This document shows positions 1-10,600 of a stretch of DNA of 64,000 bases, one piece after another. A program made the position numbers and the translations under genes. Source of the DNA: JAWKSY01 sp041402125 (GTDB taxonomy: Bacteria; Planctomycetota; GCA-002687715; DRQF01); contig JAWKSY010000012.1 of the NCBI GenBank assembly GCA_041402125.1, forward strand, positions 81,104 through 145,103, given 5' to 3'. The notes under the pieces are model-generated. The model saw nothing but the letters and a program-made list of their open reading frames with translations. It was not told the DNA's origin and did no database searches. The stretch's first letter is position 1. Each line of letters opens with the position of its first letter.

Positions 1-85
1 CATCGGGTCCCGCGGCATGGCCGCAGGTCGTCCCCGGGACTCGACCCGCGTCGGGCGTCTCACGTCGCCCTCGTCGCGAGACGGC

Positions 86-1813
86 TCAGGGCACGATGAA
101 ATCGACCGCATCGCTGGTCACGAAGAAGCCGTTCGGAGCGCTTCCGTCGAAGACCAGGGCCTGGAGTCGCGCGGTGAATCCGCTCAACGCACCCGGGAGC
201 ACGAAGCTGAAGCTCATGCCCCCCGGGGGGAGGGCCGCCGGTCCGAAGGCGTTGCCGTCGAAGACGACGACGACCCCGGGGAGGTTGACGTTGAGATCCG
301 GGAGGTTGGACGGCGAGAGCGGGGGCATCCCCGTCGGAAAGACCTGGCCGAGCAGGGCGGGGACGCCGAAGTCGAAGGTCCCCCCGGGCGAGAAGAAGGT
401 GACGCCCACGATGTCTCCGGGCAGCGCCGCCTTGATGGGGAAGCCCGGGTCACCGCCGCCGTTGACGGCGGAGCCCATCCTGAAGTCGAGACCCGTCCCG
501 GCGTTCTTGTCGAGCTCGAGGGCGCCCCGGTCGATCCCGGCGCCCGTGATGCGCGGGCGTCCATCGGCATCGCGCTCGAAGGGACTCGTTCCCGTGCTCA
601 GGCCGGAATCGATCGCCGGCGACGAGGGTTGGAGGTGGAAGTCGCCCGTCGCGGGCGCGAGGAACTGCGGGTCGGCGGCGAGGTTGTTCGTGCCGCTCGG
701 GGCGCCGCCCTGGATGATCGAGGAGTGGATCGGCGGCACGATCAAACCGAAGTTCGCCGGACCGCCGAAGGACCCGACGTTGTTCCAGACGATCGAGGAT
801 TCGAGCGGTGCCGTTCCCGCCAGCAGCCAGGCGATGCCGCCGACTTCGCCTCCGATGGGCGTCAGGGGAAACGTCCCCGCATGGTTCTCGGCGACGGTGA
901 GTCGACGGGCCTCGACGACGTCGAGAAGGAGCAGGCCGCCCGTTCCGCGCGGTCCACCGATCGTACTGAAGAGGGTGCCGGCGTGGCCGCCGGAGTTTCG
1001 CGCGACGAGCGTGTCGCTCAGCGCGAGCTGCGTCGTCCCGCGCATGGCGAGCCCGCCGGTGCCGCCGGCCCGGAGCGTCGGCGAGGGGCCGACGGTGATC
1101 CCCGAGGCGGGAAGGACGCTGTTTCCGCCGAAGTTCATCTCGAGACGACAGCGGCGCACCTCGACGATGCCGGGCGCGCTGCGGTCGATCCCGATGGCGC
1201 CGGCGCCGCCGAACCAGGTGTCGGTGACGCTCGTCGCGACCGGACCGTAGCCGCCCTGCCCGCCGATGTTGTCCTCGAACCGGCACCCCTCGATCAGCGG
1301 CGCTCCCTGGTTGATCTGGATCCCGCCCGCTCCTCCGCTCCGGTCGCCGGGTCCCGAGCCCCCGTCGCTGCCGGCATTCGCGAGGACGTGGCAGTCGCGG
1401 ATCGTCGGGCTCGCTCCCTGGATGTGAATGCCGCCGCCGATGCGCGGCCCGGCGGCGCCGGCATTGGCGAACCGGATCGTGAATCCCTCGAGGACCGCGG
1501 CGCGCGTCTCGCCCCCCTGGAAGATCACGTTGGGTTGGGGCGGGTAGGGGAACGGCGTCGCGGGCTCGATGAAGGTCACGTCCGGGCCGCCCGTGGCGGC
1601 GAGGACGAGGTCGAGGCCGAGGAAGTCGATCTGCTCGGAGTAGATGCCCGGCGCCACGAGGATCGTCGTGCCGGGGAGCGCGGCCGCGATCGCGGCCGTG
1701 ATCGTCGGCTGGTCGGCCGGGACCATGATCACCCCCTGGCTCCGCGCCTCCGCGGTCACGAGAAGCAAAGCGACGATCGCGACGAGGGCAGAGGTCTGGG
1801 TTCGAGAGCTCAT
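86..1813 (-). CDS. Secreted parallel beta-helix protein with choice-of-anchor-Q-like motif
   Basis: A 575-residue protein. The ATG at 1813 is chosen because GAGG lies about 8 nt upstream and a signal peptide follows (hydrophobic core SALVAIVALLLVTA, likely cleavage near ARSQG), so it is exported. Residues 30-330 are Gly/Asn-rich and irregularly repetitive (IRDCHV, IEGCRF, VRRCRLEMNFG), the usual look of right-handed parallel beta-helices. Around residues 395-430 comes SPAIDSG followed by DADGRPR and GIDRGALE, the pattern of choice-of-anchor-Q domains. A further 130-residue all-beta tail ends FVTSDAVDFIVP and resembles the tail left at 63.2 kb. The function is unknown; a surface or extracellular structural or binding role is inferred. 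The open frame continues upstream of 1813, but without a signal peptide or ribosome site. Confidence 0.8.
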   Translation of the reverse strand: MSSRTQTSALVAIVALLLVTAEARSQGVIMVPADQPTITAAIAAALPGTTILVAPGIYSEQIDFLGLDLVLAATGGPDVTFIEPATPFPYPPQPNVIFQGGETRAAVLEGFTIRFANAGAAGPRIGGGIHIQGASPTIRDCHVLANAGSDGGSGPGDRSGGAGGIQINQGAPLIEGCRFEDNIGGQGGYGPVATSVTDTWFGGAGAIGIDRSAPGIVEVRRCRLEMNFGGNSVLPASGITVGPSPTLRAGGTGGLAMRGTTQLALSDTLVARNSGGHAGTLFSTIGGPRGTGGLLLLDVVEARRLTVAENHAGTFPLTPIGGEVGGIAWLLAGTAPLESSIVWNNVGSFGGPANFGLIVPPIHSSIIQGGAPSGTNNLAADPQFLAPATGDFHLQPSSPAIDSGLSTGTSPFERDADGRPRITGAGIDRGALELDKNAGTGLDFRMGSAVNGGGDPGFPIKAALPGDIVGVTFFSPGGTFDFGVPALLGQVFPTGMPPLSPSNLPDLNVNLPGVVVVFDGNAFGPAALPPGGMSFSFVLPGALSGFTARLQALVFDGSAPNGFFVTSDAVDFIVP

Positions 1814-2124
1814 GACGGAATCCTCGGGGGGCGTGAAGGTCGGGACGACGATCCGGGGGCGCCCGCGTGGAGGGGTCCCTCCGGTCGCGCTGCTCCCGGG
1901 ATCGAGAATCCGGGGGGGTACGCCGGACCGGCGACGCCGATCGCGCGGTCTCTCGGCCGAGCCTACGCGATCCGAGATCCGGATCCGTCGTTCTTCCACC
2001 TTTCGATCTCGAGTTGCCGACCCCCCGGGCGAGCGGCGAGGTCGGACGCCGGTCGGTGGGATCGCCATCGGGGAGAATTCCGACGGATCAGGGGACGCGA
2101 GAGCATCCCGAGCACCATGACGGC

Positions 2125-5100
2125 ATGACCGCTCCCGCCGACGAACACGACGCCGCCGAGATCGCCCGCCGCGGACAGCAGCTCCGGGCGCTGGTCGCGT
2201 CGCTGGTCGGGGATCCGGACCGGGCGGCGGAGATCGAGCAGGAGGTCTGGCTGAGCGCCCTGCAGGGACCGCTCGACCGGATCCACTCCTGGCGATCCTG
2301 GTGCCGCACGGCCGCGCTGAACCTCCTTCGGGGTCGCCGACGCCGGAGGGCGGATCAGGGCGCGTCTCCGCTCGAGGACGATGTCCCGGCGCCGGGACGT
2401 TCGCCCTCGCAGACCGTGGAGCAGCTCGAGTCCCTGCGGCGCCTGAACGACGCCCTCGCGAGGCTCGAGGAGCCCGGCCGCTCGGCCGTCGTGATGCGCT
2501 TCCTCACCGGGATGGAGCCGCGGGAGATCGCCCGGGAGCTGAGGATTCCGGCGTCGACGGTGCGAAGTCGCATCGCGAGGGGGCTGGAGCAACTCCGGCG
2601 GGAGATGGACCGCGGTTCCGCGGAGGGGCGTCGCGCGTGGGCGACGCCGCTGGCCGGTCTGCTCGGCCTCCCCGTCGCGGGCTCGCCGTCGATCGGCGCG
2701 GTCGCCGTGCCTCGCGCGGCGCTCGTCTCGCGCGTCACTCGCCTCGTCCTCGGAGGATTCCTCGTGAAGAAGGTCATCGTCCCGGTCGTCGTGCTCGGCG
2801 TCCTCATCGCCGTCGTGGCCGGCCTCGGGCCGGGCCGCGACGACTCGCGTCTCGAGCCGAACGGCGAGGTGGCGAAGGTCGAACGCGGGGAGACGGGCGC
2901 GCGGCGCGAGACGGCGAGGGTCCCCGAGTCGACGGAGACCCCCGTCGCGGGCGGTCCTTCCGAGGAAGCGCCGACGGCTCCGGTCCTCGCTCGGGTCTGG
3001 ACGCTGGCGGGCTCGGTCTCGACGCCCGGGGGCGCCGCGATCGGCGGCGCGCGGATCATCCTCCGTCCGCTCTCCGGTGCCGGGGCGGCGATCGCGCTCG
3101 AGCCGGACGCCGGGACGGCGAACGACGGTGGGCTCGCGAGGACCCGATCGTCGACGGACGGTCGATTCGCGCTCTCGTCCCCGGAAGCGGGCCGCTTCGA
3201 GTGCTTCGCGCACGCCGAGGGGCACCGGCCGCGCCGCGAGACCGTCACCCTCGGGCCCGACGTCGGATCGGGGCGCGCCTGGAGATCGTGCTCGAGCCCT
3301 TGCCGGCACGCACCTGCGTCGTCCTGGACGACGAGGACGTCCCTCTCGCGGGAGCGCCGGTGATCGTGAGTCTCGACGCCCGGAACGATTGGGAGGCGGC
3401 GCCGCGGTTCCTCGAGTACCGCGCCGAGACCGACGCCTCGGGCGCCTTCGACGTCGCCCGCTTCCCGCGCTCCGCGAGCCGCGACGGATCGTCGGGGGGC
3501 GTCATCGTCCGCGTCGAGCACCCCGACTTCGCCCGGCTGCACTTCAAGCGCCTGGACGGACTCCCTCGCGATGAGGCGGGGCGGACGATCCTCCGGCTCG
3601 AGCGCGGTCGCACGGTCTGGATCGAGTTCCGCGATGAGGGGACCGGCGAGGCCGTCTCCGACGTCGCGTTCCGGTTGGTTTCCGTGTTCGGCACCTGGAG
3701 CGCGAAGGGGAGGGCGAACGAGGCCGGTCTCGCCGAGCTGACGCAGGTCGCGAGCTCACCGGTGTTCGAGCTCGTCCTGCTCGCGAAGGGCTGGACGCAC
3801 GACGGGGAGAAGCGGGAGCTCCGATCCTCCCGACGGATCGTCCGCGTCCCCGGCGGGGACGGGGTGGTCCTCACGGTCGGCCTTCGGCCGGCCCCGGTCG
3901 TCAGCGGTCGTCTCGTGGATGCGGACGACGGACGTCCGCTCGCGGGGATCCGCGTTCGAGCCGAGCTCGCGGATCACTACGACCCCGAGTTGTCCCGGAT
4001 CCGGTCCACCTCCTGCCTCACGGGAGTGGACGGCGAGTTCACGCTCGCGGGACTGAGCACCGAGCGCCTCGTGTTCTCGCTCGAGTCGAGAGACCGGGTC
4101 CTGCTGGGGGTCGTCCCCGAAGAGGGTGGCGCGCCCGAGCGGACGCTCCGGCTCCGTCCGGATGAGCCCCGATCGATCCGACTGCTGGCGACGCGCGCGG
4201 CGTCGATCCGGGGTCAGGTGCGCGACGGCGAGGGGCGACCCCTCCCGGGCGCTTCGGTCCGGCTGGTGCCATCGGGCGGGGACGAGGATCCCGCGCCCCC
4301 GGCGCCCATCGCGTCGGCGACGACCGACGCCGAGGGTCGCTACCTCCTCGAGGGCCTCGCGACGGGTCCGGCCTTCATCCTGATCGCCGAGCACCCGACC
4401 CACGCCGGCGTCGGTCGGCTCGTCGACCTCGCGCCGGGCGACGCGCCTCGCGGGGAGGACTTCCGACTCACGGGAGGCGCACACCTGGAGGTGCGCGTCG
4501 TCGGCGCCGATTCGCTTCCCCTCGAGAACGTCCGCGTGGAGGTCGCGAGCGGACTCGTGGCCGAAGGCCTCGCATCGAGGATCGGGGCCGCCTCCATCCG
4601 ATCGGCGCTCTCGTCCGGCGACGGTGTCGCAGGTTTCGACCGCCTGGCGACGGGACCGACCGAGCTCGTCCTGCGCGACGACGGCGCGGACGGCGAGAGA
4701 TTCCCCGAGGAGCGCCGTCGCCTGGAACTCCTCGAAGGTCCGCAGAGTCTCCTCATTCGGGTCGAGAGCCGGCACTTCGTGCGTGGCGTGGCGCGCCGCC
4801 GCGACGGCACGCCCATCGCGAACGCGCGGCTCGTCTTCGGCCCCTCGCCCGAGACGGCCCGCCTCGACGAGATCCTCGTGACGACCGATGCCGCCGGCAA
4901 CTTCGCATTCGAGGCGAGGAAGCCCGCGTCGAGCATTCGAGAGGTCCGGAGCGGCGGCACGCTCGAGCGACGTCTCGGCGATCCGGCCCGCGAGGGCGAG
5001 CTCGGCTGGAGCTACGTCCTGCTCCGGGCCGAGGTCTGGGAGCTGAAGCAGCCGAGTCGCCTCACCGACGCCGACACCACGCCTCTCCTCGCCGTCGAAT

Positions 5101-5150
5101 CGCCCCGAATCCACCCACGTCGTGACCGCTGGGTGCTCGTCTTCGAGTGA
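2125..5150 (+). pseudogene. ECF sigma factor fused to membrane segment and carboxypeptidase-like domains, one frameshift
   Basis: Residues 1-165 are an ECF-type RNA polymerase sigma factor: region 2 with the WSWCRTAALN type motif, and region 4 with AVVMRFLTGMEPREIARELR then a helix-turn-helix STVRSRIARGLEQLRRE. A single membrane segment (VIVPVVVLGVLIAVVAG, about residues 215-233) follows, then several carboxypeptidase-regulatory-like beta domains (VSGRLVDADDGRPLAGI, IRGQVRDGEGRPLPGAS and others) up to residue ~1008. The frame breaks at the G run 3270-3273. Adding one G gives a seamless GSGARLEIVLEP junction, so this is either a one-base sequencing loss or a recent null mutation. Translation from GTG or ATG codons further upstream is possible, but 2125 fits the sigma-family N-terminus. 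It is probably a membrane-tethered sigma factor with an outside sensor, as known in planctomycetes. Confidence 0.75.
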
Positions 5151-5226
5151 ACCGATGTCTCGGACCGGCGTCGCCGCGGCTCGGAGGGACGAGGGTGACG
5201 ACCCGCCGTGAGGCAGGGCCGGTCGT

Positions 5227-6165
5227 TCAGGCCCCGCCTTCGCGTTCCAGCATCGTGCGTCGGACGTGTTCGACGTCTGATCGGGGCGGGCGTCCGAATC
5301 GCCGCTTGTAGTCGCGGCTGAACTGCGACGTGTCGTTGTACCCGACCCGGGCGCCGGCCTGTCCCGCGTCGAGGCCCTCGCTGAGCATGAGCCTTCGTGC
5401 CTCCTGCAAGCGCAGGAGCTTCTGAAACTGGATCGGGCTCATCGCCGTCACCGCCTTGAACCGCGTGTGAAGGACCGAGGGACTCATGTGCACCGCATGC
5501 GCGAGTTCGTCGATCGTCAGCTTCTCCGCGAACCGACGTCGGATCAGATCCGCGACATGGCCGATGCGCTGGGTCGGGCCGTCGACGGGAACGATCCGAC
5601 GGAGCCGCTCCGATTCGCCCTGCCTCGAGAGCCGGAAGACGATCTCCCGCACGATCAGGGGTGACAGAAACGCGAAGGAGTCCGGGTCTTCGACGAGGCG
5701 CATCAGCCTGACCGCGGCGTCGAGCAGATCCGCGTCGAGAGCGGCGACGGCGATCGACGGCACCTCATCGAGAATCGGTGATTCACCCCGCTCCTCGTCG
5801 GCGAGCACGGCGGCGACGATCGCGGGATCGAGCGCGAGTCGAAGTCCGAGGTAGGGGTGAGCGGGCGAGATGTCCGAGACTTCTGCCGATAGCGGCAGGT
5901 CGAGCGACGTGATCAGGTAGTTCGCCGGATCGTAATCGAATCGCTGCGCGCCGAGCGAGACGGTCTTCCGGCCCTGCGCGACGACGCAGAATGACGGCGC
6001 GGCCGCCCCGTGCAGAGGGAGGCCGGGAACCGACTGGCGGCTCGCGAAGAGGCCGGGTCGGATCTCGATCTCTCCGTCGTCTTCGACGTGCCGACGGATG
6101 AGGGCGGCGAGCTCCTCGCGAGCGGAACGCATGCGGTCGGCGGATTCCCGGGGCATCTTCGACAT
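5227..6165 (-). CDS. AraC-family transcriptional regulator
   Basis: 312 residues from the ATG at 6165. The N-terminal half (SFCVVAQGRKTVSLG, FDYDPANYLITSLDLPL) matches the AraC_N type ligand-binding domain. Residues ~215-310 hold the two helix-turn-helix units (LTIDELAHAVHMSPSVLHTRFK and a second ending VGYNDTSQFSRDYKRRFGRPP). It is transcribed divergently from the hydrolase at 6365 across a 200-bp gap, the usual layout for an AraC regulator controlling its neighbour. The frame stays open upstream to 6366, but that extension overlaps the hydrolase start and looks non-coding. The effector is unknown. Confidence 0.88.
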   Translation of the reverse strand: MSKMPRESADRMRSAREELAALIRRHVEDDGEIEIRPGLFASRQSVPGLPLHGAAAPSFCVVAQGRKTVSLGAQRFDYDPANYLITSLDLPLSAEVSDISPAHPYLGLRLALDPAIVAAVLADEERGESPILDEVPSIAVAALDADLLDAAVRLMRLVEDPDSFAFLSPLIVREIVFRLSRQGESERLRRIVPVDGPTQRIGHVADLIRRRFAEKLTIDELAHAVHMSPSVLHTRFKAVTAMSPIQFQKLLRLQEARRLMLSEGLDAGQAGARVGYNDTSQFSRDYKRRFGRPPRSDVEHVRRTMLEREGGA

Positions 6166-6364
6166 GGCCCCGATGCTACCCCGAATCCGGGGCACGAGCA
6201 GCCGTCGGGGCGCCGTCGAGAGGATCGTCCAAGACTCCGAGACGATCGTCCCTCGCCCTCGCCTCGGGAGGGGCGTAGCCTCCGAGAGTGAGCACGCGGC
6301 CCGGGCGAGAGAAGCTCCCGGCCGGAGAATGGTGCTCGAGCGGGAACCCGAGAGGAGCGAACCC

Positions 6365-7336
6365 ATGGCCAGGATTTCCGAAGCGAGGATGGCGAAGGCG
6401 CAGGCGCAGCTCGAGTCGATCTCCGAGGGCGACTACGAGAAGGTCAAGAACCTCGCCGCGATCGTGAAGCCGATCCGGAGCGTCCTTCACAAGACGCCGG
6501 ACGACTACGGCATGACCGGCTGGTCGGACATCTACTTCCCGTCGGACGACGGGACGCCGCTCGAGGGCTGGTACATCCCCGCGAAGGGGGGAGAGAGCGA
6601 CAAGCTCATCATCTTCAATCACGCCCTGCCCATGTGCCGGGCCGGCTTCCAGGGACACTTCGGCGCGCCCTGGAGCACCTTCGACGCGGTCGAGATCGAC
6701 TTCGTCATCCAGATGAAGCACCTGACGGAAGCCGGCTACAACGTCCTCGCCTACGACATCCGCAACCACGGCAGCAGCGGGGCGGCCAACGGGGGGCTCA
6801 GCGGGATCGGTCGCTGGGAGTGGCGCGACTGCGTCGGCGTGAAGAAGTACGTCGACGCGCATCCGACCCTCGGCAAGATGAAGGTCGGCCTCTACAGCCA
6901 GTGCATGGGCGGCAACTCCCAGTACGAGGCGATCTCCCGCCGGCCGGAGCTCTTCGCCGACGTCGCCTGCATGTGCAGCCCGATGGTCGTCTCGATGTCG
7001 GCGATCTTCTCGGCCTTCTCCGAGCTCCAGGGCATCAGCCAGTACCAGGAGCTCATCGACTTCGAGCTCATCAAGCTGGGAGGTTTCACCGCGGCCGAGA
7101 TGACGCCCCAGCTCTTCGCCGCGGACGTCAAGATGCCCGTGCTCATGGTCCAGGTGCACGACGACGAGTGGACCCGCAATCCGGAGGACGGCCAGAAGAC
7201 CTTCGACCTCCTCGGCAGCGCCGAGAAGGAGCTCTTCTGGATCCGCGACACCAAGAAGCGCTTCCGCGACGGCTACAACCACTTCGGTCGCCACCCGGAG
7301 AAGGTGCTGGCGTTCTTCGCGCGGCACATGAAGTAG
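6365..7336 (+). CDS. Alpha/beta hydrolase with Cys at the nucleophile elbow
   Basis: 323 residues. The start at 6365 is fixed by GAGAGGAG about 9 nt upstream. Alpha/beta-hydrolase features are in order: strand LIIFNHAL, VLAYDIRNHGSSG, the nucleophile elbow YSQCMGGN (Cys180 where most family members have Ser), an acid candidate at Asp266/267 (VHDDEW) and His306 in GYNHFGRHPE. No signal peptide is seen, so it is probably cytoplasmic. A cysteine nucleophile is known in dienelactone-hydrolase-like enzymes; whether it works here is not shown. It is divergent from the AraC regulator, which likely controls it. The substrate is unknown. A short decayed copy of its 3' end seems to lie at 11.9 kb. Confidence 0.85.
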   Translation: MARISEARMAKAQAQLESISEGDYEKVKNLAAIVKPIRSVLHKTPDDYGMTGWSDIYFPSDDGTPLEGWYIPAKGGESDKLIIFNHALPMCRAGFQGHFGAPWSTFDAVEIDFVIQMKHLTEAGYNVLAYDIRNHGSSGAANGGLSGIGRWEWRDCVGVKKYVDAHPTLGKMKVGLYSQCMGGNSQYEAISRRPELFADVACMCSPMVVSMSAIFSAFSELQGISQYQELIDFELIKLGGFTAAEMTPQLFAADVKMPVLMVQVHDDEWTRNPEDGQKTFDLLGSAEKELFWIRDTKKRFRDGYNHFGRHPEKVLAFFARHMK

Positions 7337-7647
7337 GTGGGTGGGCCGCCGCGGGACGGATCTCGACGTTCCGCGGCGGGCGACAGAGGATGCGGATGTC
7401 GGCGGCTCGCTCCCTCCGAGCCGCCCACGGAGCCGGACGACCGTCCTCGCTCTGCTCGTCGAGCCGCAACCCCGAAGGGACCGGCCCCCTGGCGCCCGAG
7501 TTTCGAAGTCGAAGCGGAAGCGGCGTTTATCGCGTTCCGGAGGATCGGGCGCGAGGATCCGACCAAAAAGGGGGAAAAGTCGTCCGGACCTCCGGATCGA
7601 CCGCGTACCTGCGAGCCGGAAGACGCAATTCCGGTCCGGAGCCCGAG

Positions 7648-10600
7648 ATGCACAGCGAGAGCGAGACCGCCGCGGAGAGGCTCCTTCTCGCCTTCCAGGA
7701 GCGCTATTTCGCCGACGAGGCCGACGACTCCGTCGGCTCGCTGGCCCACTACCTCGCGCTCTGGCCCGATCACCAGGAGCTGATCGCCCGGGAGTACCTC
7801 GCCCTCTCGCGCGGGGAGGGGTCGCGCGACGGCGAGGAGGATGGCGACCGGAGGGAGGATCGCCTCGGCCCCTATCGCCTCGAGGCGGAGATCGGCCGCG
7901 GGGGTCAGGGTCTGGTCCATCGGGCGATCGACACCCGGCTCGGCCGCACCGTCGCCCTCAAGGTCCTCACCGGTCTCGGTCCGGGCGCCGAGCGCCAGCT
8001 CGCCCGCTTCAAGCGCGAGGCGGAGGTCGCCGCGCGACTCGAACACCCCGGCATCTGCGGGGTGCACGAGGCCGGCATCTTGAACGGCGTGCCCTACATC
8101 GCGATGCGCTACGTGCGCGGCGAGACGCTCGGTCAGCGGATATCGAGGACGCGCGGGGAGAGTCTCGACGGCCCCGCCACGACGAGCTTCCTCGAGCTGT
8201 CCGACGCGGACGGTCGCGACGACAGCGCGGCGGCGGCGCCGTCTCGGGATGCGATCGCGGCGCGGCCGGTCATGCCGCGGTCGCAGCTCGACGCGATCCT
8301 CCTGGTCTTCGAGAAGGCGGCCCGGGCGCTCCACGCCGCCCACGCGGCCGGCATCGTCCACCGCGACATCAAGCCCGGGAACATCATGATCTCGGAGGCC
8401 GGCGAGCCGGTGATCCTCGACTTCGGTCTGGCCTCCGACGAGGCCGACGACTCCCTCTCCCTGACGATGACCGGCGATCTCTTCGGCACGCCGGCCTACA
8501 TGTCGCCGGAGCAGATCGCGGGGCAGCGCATCGCGCTCGACGCCCGATCAGACGTCTACTCGCTCGGCGTCACGCTCTACGAGGCGCTGACCCTGCGACG
8601 TCCCTTCGAGGCGCCCACGCGCGAGGGGCTCTACCAGGCCATCATGACCAAGGAGGCGCCGGATCCCCGGCGGCTGAACCGCTCGATCTCGAAGGACCTG
8701 AAGGTGGTCCTGGAGTGCGCCCTCGAGAAGGATCGGGACCGGCGCTACTCCAGCGCGCTCGACCTCGCCGAGGATCTCGCCGCCCTGCGCGAGAGCCGTC
8801 CCATCAAGGCGATCCCGATCGGCCGCGCGGGCCGGGCCTGGCGCTGGGCCAGGCGACGGCCCATGAAGGCCGCGCTCTTCGCGGTGCTCGCGATCGGCAT
8901 CCCGCTGGTGACGGGGCTCGGCGGGTTCATCTGGGCGAACCTCGACGACATCGCGGCCCGGCGGGAGGCCAAGCGCATCGAGCGGCGCGAGGAGATCCTC
9001 GAGCGGGCCTTCCTCCTCCTCGCGGGCGCGCAGTACGACCTCGCCCGGGAGGCCTTCGAGGAGGCGCGCGACGTCGATCCCCGATCCGACGAGACACTGG
9101 TGGGCGTCGCCCTCCTCGATCTCAAGGAGCGGGGTGGTGAGGCGGCGCTGAAGGAGGTCCGACGTGTCGAGAGTCGCGTCGCGGACCGGGACGCCCTCCG
9201 TCGGGTCGAGATCGCCGCGTTGCACCGGCTCGGACGACAGCCGGAAGCGGAGAGCGTCCAGGCCCGGACCTCGCGACCGGACGCCTCGCTGGACTGGTTC
9301 ATCGAGGCCATCGTCGACTGGAAGGAACCGCCGCCGCCGGACTCCATGACGGCGAGCGATCGGGAGGAGTGGGGCGTCGTCGTCGGGGGGTTGAAGCGCG
9401 CGATCCACGCCGCTCCCCAGGCCCGCCGCGTGCTCCACCTCCTCCTGGCGGACGCGGCCGCCCGGGCGCGCGACCGGGACGCCGCCCGTGTGAATGCCGA
9501 TGCGCTCGAAGCTCTCTGGCCGGATTGGCCCGACTCCTGGAACCACATCGCCCGGAGCGTCATGGAGTTCGATCCGGAGCGGGCGCTGACGGCCGTCGAC
9601 CGCGCGCTCGGGATGGATGGCGGCGCCTACAGCTATCTCGCCACGCGGGCCCGGGTCCTGCACCGATTGGGGCGGGACGGCGAGGTGCGTCGGATGATCC
9701 ACCAGGCCGCGCGCGGCGAGCTCGGCACGGAGAGGACGTCCGACTTCGATTTCATGACGCTCGCGGTCGAGCTCGACGAGTGCGACGCCGCCCTGGAACT
9801 CGGCCGGCGGAGCCTGATCGATCTCACCGGTACGCGCCGGGCCGTCGTCCTGAACGCGATCGGAAACGTCCGCCGGATGCGCGGCGAGTTCGACGCGGCG
9901 CTTGCGAACTACGAGGAAGCCGTCCCGTTGATGCCGGCCGTCGCCGTCATGCCTGCGAACATCGCGCAGGTGCTCTGCGATGCGGGGCGCGCCGAGGAGG
10001 GTCTGGTCTGGGCCGATCGCGCGATCGCCACCGACGCGACCGCGTTCGTGAGCCACCTCGCGCGGGCGGCGTGCCTGCATGCGCTCGGCCGCGATGAGGA
10101 GGCTCTCGCCGCGACGGACGTGGCGCTCCAGTGCTCGCGCGGGAGTTTCTTCGGCCTCACGCGAGCGGCGATCCGCCTGGAGTCGCTCGGTCGGGCGGAC
10201 CGCGCCGTCGAGGCCTACGAGGCGGCCCTCGAACTCGCGCCGGGCCACGTGAACACGATCGGCTGTCTCGCCCACGCGCTCTTCACCTGCCGGCGATTCG
10301 AGGAAGCGGCCGCGACGGCCGAGCGAGGCATCGCGCGGCAGGACGAGCTGCCGGAGCCGCCGCCCCTCGCCGCCAACATGCACGTCCTGCTGATCGGCTC
10401 CCTCCTCGAGCTCCCCACGAAAGATCGCGCCCTCGCGGCCCTCGAGCGGGCCCGGCGCCTCTTTCCCGACGACCATCACGTGCGGCAGATCTCGGTCTCC
10501 TGCTTCGAGAAACTCGGTCGTCTCCCGGACGCGCTCGCCGCGGCGAGGCGATCGAGCGAGTTTCGGCCGGACGACGCCGACGCGCGGGTCGCCCTGGCGC

